Positions 6,144-12,160 of a stretch of 14,028 nt of DNA are shown here, piece after piece. A program made the translations under genes and the position numbers. This DNA is from Methanobacteriaceae archaeon (lineage in GTDB: Archaea; Methanobacteriota; Methanobacteria; Methanobacteriales; Methanobacteriaceae): assembly GCA_017883605.1 (NCBI GenBank), contig JADGNH010000040.1, positions 1 to 14,028 of the forward strand, in the 5' to 3' direction. Within the stretch, counting starts at the first letter, position 1. The number at the start of each line of letters is the position of its first letter. The notes under the pieces were generated by a model. The model was not told the DNA's origin and did not search any database. It saw only the letters and a list, made by a program, of their open reading frames with translations.

Positions 6144-8009
6144 TAATTTCTGTAGTTTCTCCTTCAAAAGTTTATTCACCAATTTACCATCAGCCTTACC
6201 CTGGAGTTTCTGCATGGCCTTACCCATCAAAGGCCCCATTGCACCAATACCCCTTTCTTCAACCATATTAGAGTTTTCTAAGATTATTTCATCCACAATA
6301 TCCTCAACTTCTTGTTCTGATAACTTTTCTAAGCCTTCTTTTTTGGCTGCGATTTCTGGTGAATAACCATGTTCCGCCACGCTCCTTAAAACCGTGGGAA
6401 TGGCAGCCACAGGAATTTGACCTCGTTCCACCAGTTCGAATGTTTCTCCAAATTGATTCAAATCAAAATCAACATTAAATCCTTCTCTTCTTATTTCTTT
6501 AATTATATAAGCTAAGGTTGAGGCTATGGTTGTTGGATCCACCTTATATTTTGACTGGAGTTTCTCAAAATCATCAACCTTATCCATTCTAACCAGTTGT
6601 AAGGCCAGATCATGGCTCAAACCATATTCTCTTATTATTCTGGTCTTTTTTTCCTCTGGGAGCTCGGGTAAGTTGGATTCAATCTTCTCAAGATACTCTC
6701 GGGGTATATCTATGGCCGGTATATCGGTTTCCACGTACATCCTGCTGGCGGTGGGTAAAGGTCTCAGATATTCAGTGCTGCCGTCCTCCAAAACCTTCCT
6801 GGTCTCCTCCGGGACTTCGTATAAAGCAGTTTTAGCTCTTCTCTGCACCTCAATAAGTGCATTTCTTGCTTTTTCCTCTTTATCTGCTACCAGGATGAAT
6901 GAATCATTTTCTGCCGCTCCCAAAAATTTCAACACAGAATCAACTTCATCAGAGGATATTCCATATGCCGGGAGCTCGTCGGTGTGGAATATGCCGGATA
7001 ATCCCATTTTTTTGGCATACCCTGCAAGCTCCGTTCCAAATCTCCTTCCAGGCTGGATCTCCTTTCCAATTAAACCTTTAAATCCTCTTAGTTTTAGGGC
7101 TAAAACCGTTCCTTTCTTAGATATAGCTTTTGAAATTATTTTGGACTCTGTTTCCTCGAAGATATCCTCCACATTAAATAGATGGTCTTCCACATCTGCG
7201 TCTCTTTTTTGAAGCTCATCTCTTATTTCAAGTAGGTTTATCTGCCTTTCAACCTCTCTTTCAACCATTTTTGGCATTAGATCCAGGTCTTGAACTCCTT
7301 TAATCTCCACACGGGCTCCTTTTCGGATTGATATGTTCAAATCCTGGCGTATAGTCCCCAGTCCCCGTTTAACTTTAGTGCTGCGCAGTATCTGGCCGAG
7401 TTGATAGGCCACCTCCTTCACCTGTTCTGGATGCCTTATGCTGGGGTCGGTGGTTATCTCCAAAAGCGGGATTCCCAGCCGGTCCAATCTGAAGACAGTT
7501 TTTCCCTTCTTTTGACCTATTCTTCTGGCTGCGTCCTCCTCCAGGCAGAGATTATCTATAGTTACCTTTCCATAATCTGTTTCCAGATATCCTTCTGTAG
7601 CAACCAGCCCGGTCCTTTGAAATCCTCCGGTATTGCTTCCATCTATAACCTGCTTTCTCATGGTATGGAACTCGTCCACCACCTTCATGTTAAGGAGTGA
7701 AGCAAGAATAAGGGATATTTCCAGGGCCTCCTGGTTTAGAGGATGGGGAGGTTCCTCATCTGCTTCCACCAGGCAGGTATGATGGTCGTAGGATTCATAT
7801 AAGAACTGAAGCTTTCGCAGGGACTCTTCAAATGCTGCGCGGTCTATTTTTCCCAGTTCACTCTGGGTGGGTCTTAAATTTCTTAAAATCTTAAGCTCCG
7901 GCTTTTTATCTGTAAGGTTACATTCACAGGGGCAGAATAGCTTTTTATTCGTGTTAAGCTGCTGGTGTATTTCCAGACCCATCTTAAGTCCTAGTCTCTC
8001 ATAATCCAT
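6138..8009 (-). CDS. gatE: Glutamyl-tRNA(Gln) amidotransferase subunit E
   Basis: A 623-residue GatE, the tRNA-binding and kinase subunit of the archaeal GatDE complex. It phosphorylates Glu on misacylated Glu-tRNA(Gln); GatD supplies ammonia to make Gln-tRNA(Gln). The GatB-like core begins with LGLKMGLEIHQQLNT (6-20) and LFCPCECN (24-31, three cysteines, possible metal site). It continues with VEADEEPPHP (81-90), the conserved GSNTGGFQRTGLVA (124-137) and RLDRLGIPLLEI (174-185). An AspRS-like insertion lies about 285-410, with GFKGLIGKEIQPGRRFGTELA at its heart, and a YqeY-like tail ends in GPLMGKAMQKLQGKADG (592-608). Length matches the family (about 620-630). The ATG has aggag (8019-8023) nine bases upstream. 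It follows gatD by 45 bases, which include a duplicated block, and its stop codon lies within a tandem repeat. Confidence 0.97.
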   Translation of the reverse strand: MDYERLGLKMGLEIHQQLNTNKKLFCPCECNLTDKKPELKILRNLRPTQSELGKIDRAAFEESLRKLQFLYESYDHHTCLVEADEEPPHPLNQEALEISLILASLLNMKVVDEFHTMRKQVIDGSNTGGFQRTGLVATEGYLETDYGKVTIDNLCLEEDAARRIGQKKGKTVFRLDRLGIPLLEITTDPSIRHPEQVKEVAYQLGQILRSTKVKRGLGTIRQDLNISIRKGARVEIKGVQDLDLMPKMVEREVERQINLLEIRDELQKRDADVEDHLFNVEDIFEETESKIISKAISKKGTVLALKLRGFKGLIGKEIQPGRRFGTELAGYAKKMGLSGIFHTDELPAYGISSDEVDSVLKFLGAAENDSFILVADKEEKARNALIEVQRRAKTALYEVPEETRKVLEDGSTEYLRPLPTASRMYVETDIPAIDIPREYLEKIESNLPELPEEKKTRIIREYGLSHDLALQLVRMDKVDDFEKLQSKYKVDPTTIASTLAYIIKEIRREGFNVDFDLNQFGETFELVERGQIPVAAIPTVLRSVAEHGYSPEIAAKKEGLEKLSEQEVEDIVDEIILENSNMVEERGIGAMGPLMGKAMQKLQGKADGKLVNKLLKEKLQKLV

Positions 8010-8024
8010 AAATATATGCTCCTA

Positions 8025-8077
8025 AAACTATATTAAAAAATATTTCTGGGTAAACTATATTAAAAAATATTTCTGGG
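8025..8077. repeat. Perfect 26-bp tandem duplication at the gatD-gatE junction
   Basis: Copies at 8025-8050 and 8052-8077 are identical over 26 bases, starting aaactatattaaaaaat and ending ttctggg, with one t between them. The right copy holds the last codons and the TAG stop of gatD (8055-8057). The left copy fills most of the gatD-gatE spacer, just ahead of the gatE ribosome site. Removing one 27-base period would leave an 18-base spacer. Confidence 0.92.
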
Positions 8078-9368
8078 ATGTTTTTTCCTGAATTTCACCC
8101 TTCAGGTTGGTCTGCATAATCTTTTTAACTTCTTCCAACTTGTCTGTCTGACCCAAAGTCCATATAAGCTTAACATAAGCGGTTTCCGGAAGCATATCCA
8201 GGGCCGGGATCATCCCTGCAGATAACAGTTTTCTACCGGTGCTGTAAACGTTCATGTTAACTCTTCCATAAAGGCACTGGGAAGTCATGACCAGGGGGAT
8301 GCCGCTGTCGGTGGCCCTCTCCAGAGAAGGTATCAGTTCCTCTGGACAGTGCCCCAACCCGGTGCCCTCCACTACTATGCCTTTAAACCCTTTATCCACA
8401 TGATAATCCAATATTTCGGGTCCAATACCAGGATAGCTCTTTATGAACGCAACATCTGGCTCCAGGGAGTCCTGGAGATTAACCTCATTTTCACTTCGCT
8501 CTCTATACCAGGCAGTTTTGTCCAGGATTTCCATGCGACCGTTCTGGATCTGGGCCAAGGGTTGGGTGTTTATGCTGCGGAAGGTGTCCCTACGGGAGGT
8601 GTGCATCTTCCTTACCTTGGTACCACGGTGCAGGTAAGAGTAGGAGTCGTTCATGGTGCCGTGCATGCATACCGTTACCTCTGCAAGGTCTGATTTGGCA
8701 GCGGTAACTGATGCCATCAGATTTAAAAAGGCGTCTGAAGAGGGTCGATCCGAACTTCTCTGAGCACCGGTCAGGACCACCGGCACCGGGGTGTCCAGGA
8801 TGAAGCTCAGTGCCGCTGCGGTGTAGTGCATGGTGTCGGTTCCATGGGCCAGCACCACACCGTAAGCTCCCTGGTTTATTTCATCCGCTATGGATCGGGC
8901 CGCCTTAACCCAGTATTCCGGCTTCATATTCTCGCTTAAGATGTTGAGAATGGCCTCTCCTTTTACGTTGGCCTCCTGCATGAGTTCGGGGTTTGCCCTA
9001 AGAAGGTCGTCTGCAGTGAATGCAGGGTGAACCGCACCAGTTTTATAGTCTATTATGGATGCAACGGTTCCTCCGGTGGATATTATGGATATATCTCTCT
9101 TTTTCGGGTCTTCTTCCATGTCCAGGGATGGTAGCTCAATTTTAGGTTTTTCTCCCTTCTCCACCAGTTCCACCCGGGCATCGGTTATATCCACCCCTAC
9201 ATTGTAACCATTATCCAGTTTAAGAACCAAGTGTCTGTTATCAATATCTCCCGCCCGGTCAAGGAGCATTCCCCTATATTTTACGTCTTTCTTGGTTATC
9301 ATAATGGTATCGCCAATTGATACATCGTATGATTCTAAAAATTGCTCGCAAGCTCCTCTGTAGCTCAT
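8055..9368 (-). CDS. gatD: Glutamyl-tRNA(Gln) amidotransferase subunit D
   Basis: A 437-residue GatD, the asparaginase-like subunit that hydrolyses an amide donor and delivers ammonia to GatE for tRNA-dependent Gln formation; a cytosolic enzyme found in archaea. Residues about 15-75 form the small Tudor-like N-terminal domain, followed by a linker and the L-asparaginase fold (about 90-420). The catalytic set is complete: T101 (STGGT), T177 and D178 (AHGTDT), and K254 (KVRKM). These positions equal those I recall for the Methanothermobacter enzyme. Other family signatures are VVLTGAQRSSDRPSSDA (197-213) and VEGTGLGHCP (333-342). The ATG is preceded six bases away by gaggg (9375-9379). It is the first gene of a gatD-gatE pair. 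The extreme C-terminus (SQKYFLI) is encoded by one copy of a tandem duplication. Confidence 0.97.
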   Translation of the reverse strand: MSYRGACEQFLESYDVSIGDTIMITKKDVKYRGMLLDRAGDIDNRHLVLKLDNGYNVGVDITDARVELVEKGEKPKIELPSLDMEEDPKKRDISIISTGGTVASIIDYKTGAVHPAFTADDLLRANPELMQEANVKGEAILNILSENMKPEYWVKAARSIADEINQGAYGVVLAHGTDTMHYTAAALSFILDTPVPVVLTGAQRSSDRPSSDAFLNLMASVTAAKSDLAEVTVCMHGTMNDSYSYLHRGTKVRKMHTSRRDTFRSINTQPLAQIQNGRMEILDKTAWYRERSENEVNLQDSLEPDVAFIKSYPGIGPEILDYHVDKGFKGIVVEGTGLGHCPEELIPSLERATDSGIPLVMTSQCLYGRVNMNVYSTGRKLLSAGMIPALDMLPETAYVKLIWTLGQTDKLEEVKKIMQTNLKGEIQEKTSQKYFLI

Positions 9369-9560
9369 TTAAATCCCTCTAACTCCGTTTATATGACAAT
9401 TTAAAAACTCTATAAGTTTTTATACAAATTAAAATTTATTTTATATTAGTTTTAAATCTTTGATATAACTTTTTAAATTAGAAAATTTTTTTTTTATGAT
9501 TATTCTTAAGAAATCTATAAAATAAATTTTTTATTTATTGGATTGATTTGAATTTTAACC

Positions 9561-9595
9561 CCTTTAAACTTCTAATTCCTTTAAACCTTCTGCTT
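9561..9595. repeat. 17/18-bp tandem duplication covering the DUF998 stop codon
   Basis: Units at 9561-9577 (cctttaaacttctaatt) and 9578-9595 (cctttaaaccttctgctt) align with one gap and two mismatches. The right unit encodes the last residues and the TAA stop (9581-9583) of the DUF998 gene; the left unit lies just beyond the stop. Confidence 0.65.
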
Positions 9596-10189
9596 CACCA
9601 TGTTGTAAATAATAGCCCCCAACCAACCCAGGGATAGAAATACCACCGTCCACTCCATTAGAGGGCGGGGCAGGCCAGTATGAAGGTTGTAGATAGCGAT
9701 GAAAAAGAGATCAACCGCGATCACCAGCCATCCATAATAAGCCACCTTCCGCATGAACTTAGGATTACTCCAGAGGGAGGCGTTGCCCAGGATCAGGGTG
9801 ATCAGTAGCGATAAAAAGAATAATGCTGACCAAATCCAGTGCCAGGGTTCAGATGTCTCTGGGAAAATTCCAATCATAATCAGGAAAATTGCAGATAAGA
9901 TTCCCATTACCTGGGCCGTGGTTAGAAGATTTCCTCCTTCATCAAATTTCCATCTGGAAAGTCCGATAAAAAAAGGTATAATAAAAATTCCAGTTATTAT
10001 ACATCCTAAATTGAAGAAAATTGCTCCCTGAGGATTATAGTTGGGATTTCCCAGGTCACTGAGCCAGTTATTTAAGGGGGTATATGGCCCAGAAAAAAGG
10101 GATAACGCCGTGAAGGTAGTAAATAAAAATATAATTAAGGCCAGTGAACCAGTGATACTGCCTATCTGCCATTTTAAATCGTTTTTCAT
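9581..10189 (-). CDS. DUF998 family membrane protein
   Basis: A 202-residue integral membrane protein with six hydrophobic helices at about residues 9-31, 55-77, 90-110, 116-137, 149-168 and 176-196. The stretch after helix 1 (NNWLSDLGNPNYNPQG) carries the LSDLG signature (43-47) typical of DUF998 proteins, a family of six-helix membrane proteins of unknown role. I place the start at the ATG at 10189: aggatg lies eight bases upstream. An in-frame ATG three codons earlier (10198) is part of that same ribosome site and has no site of its own; the difference is only three residues. It follows the exonuclease III gene by about 57 bases on the same strand, so co-transcription is likely, but no functional link to DNA repair is visible. 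Confidence 0.8.
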   Translation of the reverse strand: MKNDLKWQIGSITGSLALIIFLFTTFTALSLFSGPYTPLNNWLSDLGNPNYNPQGAIFFNLGCIITGIFIIPFFIGLSRWKFDEGGNLLTTAQVMGILSAIFLIMIGIFPETSEPWHWIWSALFFLSLLITLILGNASLWSNPKFMRKVAYYGWLVIAVDLFFIAIYNLHTGLPRPLMEWTVVFLSLGWLGAIIYNMVKQKV

Positions 10190-10246
10190 AGAGAACATCC
10201 TGATTTGGTTCTAATTTGGTTTTTATAGTAAATTGGGAAACTATAT

Positions 10247-11026
10247 TTAATCCGGAAGAACTATGTCTATGGCCACCGGGCAGTGATCGGAGCCCATCAC
10301 ATCAGATAAGATGAATGACGACTCTATTCGGTCCATGAACTCCTGGTTTACAAAAAAGTAATCCAATCTCCAACCCACGTTCCTTTCTCGGGCTCTGGTA
10401 CGGTAGCTCCACCAGGTGTACTGTTCTGGCTTCTGGTTAAACTCCCGAAATGTGTCCACGTATCCATGACTTAAAAATTTGTCTATCCAGGCCCTTTCCT
10501 CGGGCAGGAATCCTGAAATTTTCTCATTTTCTTTGGGTCTGGCCAGGTCTATCTCTTTGTGGGCGGTGTTCACATCTCCGCAGACCGCTATATTTCTACC
10601 CTGACTCTTTAGATCATCAGCATATTCCAGAAATGCATCGTAAAAGTCCATTTTATACTGAAGTCTTTCCGAGGACATCTTGCCGTTGGGGAAGTAAATG
10701 TTAAAGAGAACAAAGTCTCCGTAATCTGCAATTAATATACGCCCTTCCAGATCAAATTCATCAATTCCAAAACCTTTATCCACCTTTTCTGGCTTTAATC
10801 TGGTGTAAAGTGCCACTCCACTGTAACCCTTCCTCTCTGCTTCAGAAATATAAGTGTGGTAATCATCCAACTTTCTTATGTCTGGTGGGAACTGTTTTTT
10901 ATGGGCTTTTGTTTCCTGAACACACAAGATATCTGGTTTTTCATCTATAACCCATTCTCTAAAGCCTTTTTTATGCAAAGCCCTTATTCCATTTACATTC
11001 CACGAAATAATTTGGATTTTCCTCAT
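10247..11026 (-). CDS. xth: Exonuclease III / Mth212-like DNA uridine and AP endonuclease
   Basis: A 259-residue exonuclease III family nuclease (AP endonuclease and 3'-5' exonuclease). Catalytic residues are all present: N10 (ISWNVNGIRA), E38 (QETK), Y111, D151 and N153 (CGDVNTAH), D222 (WRLDYFF) and D247/H248 (GSDHCP). It closely resembles Mth212 of Methanothermobacter thermautotrophicus, an enzyme known to nick DNA directly at uridine. Residues I recall as discussed for Mth212 (K125, D151, N153, S171 and R209) occur here at exactly those numbers. If that holds, this enzyme would repair deaminated cytosine without a separate uracil glycosylase. The ATG has ggggt about six bases upstream. 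It probably forms an operon with the DUF998 gene. The uridine activity is inferred from homology; AP endonuclease activity is near certain. Confidence 0.93.
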   Translation of the reverse strand: MRKIQIISWNVNGIRALHKKGFREWVIDEKPDILCVQETKAHKKQFPPDIRKLDDYHTYISEAERKGYSGVALYTRLKPEKVDKGFGIDEFDLEGRILIADYGDFVLFNIYFPNGKMSSERLQYKMDFYDAFLEYADDLKSQGRNIAVCGDVNTAHKEIDLARPKENEKISGFLPEERAWIDKFLSHGYVDTFREFNQKPEQYTWWSYRTRARERNVGWRLDYFFVNQEFMDRIESSFILSDVMGSDHCPVAIDIVLPD

Positions 11027-11190
11027 TTTTTTACCCCAATATGTAGATCATAGATCCAACTAATCACAGAGCAACTAAGACATGGCCCCCGAACTATATA
11101 GCTACCTCAAAGTTTTCATCAAAAATTTAACGCTTATTATGTTATTCATTTTTATTACTAGATAATTAATATCATTTTAATATAATTAAT

Positions 11191-11252
11191 CATTTAGACA
11201 TCAAGCCAACCATTCAGATATCGAGCAAACGTGAAATTAGATATCAAGTAAC
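11191..11252. repeat. Degenerate 20-bp tandem repeat, about three units
   Basis: Units at 11191-11210 (catttagacatcaagccaac) and 11211-11230 (cattcagatatcgagcaaac) match at 16 of 20 positions. A third, 11231-11252, shares agatatc-aag-aac with an insertion near its start. It sits just beyond the end of the short reading frame behind the oxidoreductase beta gene. Confidence 0.55.
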
Positions 11253-11294
11253 TTAAGCACCATAACTTGAAAAGTCAATAGGTATTACCCCCAT
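11253..11294 (-). CDS. Short reading frame with strong ribosome site after the beta subunit gene
   Basis: A 13-codon frame (MGVIPIDFSSYGA then TAA). Its ATG overlaps the TGA stop of the oxidoreductase beta gene (TGATG). A consensus Shine-Dalgarno site, ggagg at 11300-11304, lies five bases upstream, inside the last codons of the beta gene (encoding Arg-Arg). The overlap and the ribosome site are the arrangement seen for a translated downstream operon gene. The peptide is too short to recognise. It may be a small peptide, the head of a third operon gene that has been lost, or chance, because AGG AGG is also just two Arg codons. No continuation of the frame is visible past the stop; the following DNA is repeat-like and A+T-rich. 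Confidence 0.3.
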   Translation of the reverse strand: MGVIPIDFSSYGA

Positions 11295-12160
11295 CAAATC
11301 CTCCTTTTTGAGTCTATTAACGCTTCAAGCTTCTGAATATCAAGTTTTCTTTGATATAAAGGAGATTTATCCCGCGCATATACTGTTAAATTATCTTCAA
11401 AGGATTTTTTGTGGGGATTTATGTAGAATATACCCAGAGGAAATTTATCTGTCTCTTTAGATCTTTGAAAGGCTTTATTTATATCGTAGGGGTCGTGGGA
11501 ATCTTCCAGGTAATAAGTATTGTCTTTGAACCATTGGTAGGTGTTTATTTTGTTAAATGTGATGCATGGCTGGAATATATCAACTAAAGCGTAACCTTTA
11601 TGTTTTATTGCTTTTTTGAGAATTTCCTTGGTTTGATCTATATCTCCACTAAATGCCCTGGCCACAAAAGATGCGTCAAGAGCTATTGCAACAGATAACG
11701 GGTTAAATGGTTCTAAAAATACTCCTTCAATTTGTAAAGGTGTTTTTAAATGAGTCTGACTTGTAGGAGATGCCTGACCCTTAGTCAAACCATAAACCAT
11801 GTTATTATGGACTATATTGGTTATGTCCGGATTTCTGCGTATGGTGTGGATGAAATGATTCCCCCCTTCTCCGTACATGCAGCCGTCACCACTTACATCG
11901 ATAACCGTGAGTTCCGGGTTAACCGCCTTTATAGCTGTGGCCGGAGACAGAGATCTGCCGTGAAGGCCGTTAAATACATTCGATTTGAGGTAGTGGGGAA
12001 GTTTCCCTGCCTGGCCTATACCGCTTACCAGTACCAGATCTTCCGGTTTTATTTCCAGTTCAGCAAGCGCCAATTTTAGAGTGCGGAGTATAGCAAAGTC
12101 ACCACAGCCGGGGCACCAGGCAATGTCAGCACCTTTCATATCAAAGACTTTTGGATCCAT
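11294..12160 (-). CDS. 2-oxoacid:ferredoxin oxidoreductase, beta subunit
   Basis: A 288-residue thiamine-diphosphate (ThDP)-binding beta subunit. With the alpha subunit it oxidatively decarboxylates a 2-oxoacid with CoA to acyl-CoA, reducing ferredoxin, or runs in reverse for carbon fixation. The ThDP/Mg motif is GDGCMYGEGGNHFIHTIRRN (91-110), followed by the conserved HNNMVYGLTKGQASPTS (118-134). Iron-sulfur ligand candidates are C16 and C19 (CPGCG) and C199 (QPCITFN). The fourth ligand, expected in SGIGC, is Q50 here (SGIGQAGK); K53 matches the substrate-contacting Lys of the Sulfolobus enzyme. C94 directly after GDG is unusual. The ATG abuts the alpha stop (TAAATG), with six G's (12168-12173) as the ribosome site inside the alpha gene, so the two are translationally coupled. 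Substrate (2-oxoglutarate, pyruvate or broad) is not certain, hence no symbol. Confidence 0.93.
   Translation of the reverse strand: MDPKVFDMKGADIAWCPGCGDFAILRTLKLALAELEIKPEDLVLVSGIGQAGKLPHYLKSNVFNGLHGRSLSPATAIKAVNPELTVIDVSGDGCMYGEGGNHFIHTIRRNPDITNIVHNNMVYGLTKGQASPTSQTHLKTPLQIEGVFLEPFNPLSVAIALDASFVARAFSGDIDQTKEILKKAIKHKGYALVDIFQPCITFNKINTYQWFKDNTYYLEDSHDPYDINKAFQRSKETDKFPLGIFYINPHKKSFEDNLTVYARDKSPLYQRKLDIQKLEALIDSKRRI

Noticed and set aside
6526..7212. A 228-codon open frame on the + strand
   Set aside because: It lies entirely antisense to gatE, whose protein matches its family over the full length. The antisense product is Ser-rich and domain-free, a codon-bias shadow.
8349..8693. A 114-codon + strand frame opposite gatD
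   Set aside because: Fully antisense to a gene with a complete catalytic set, with no ribosome site or recognisable domain.
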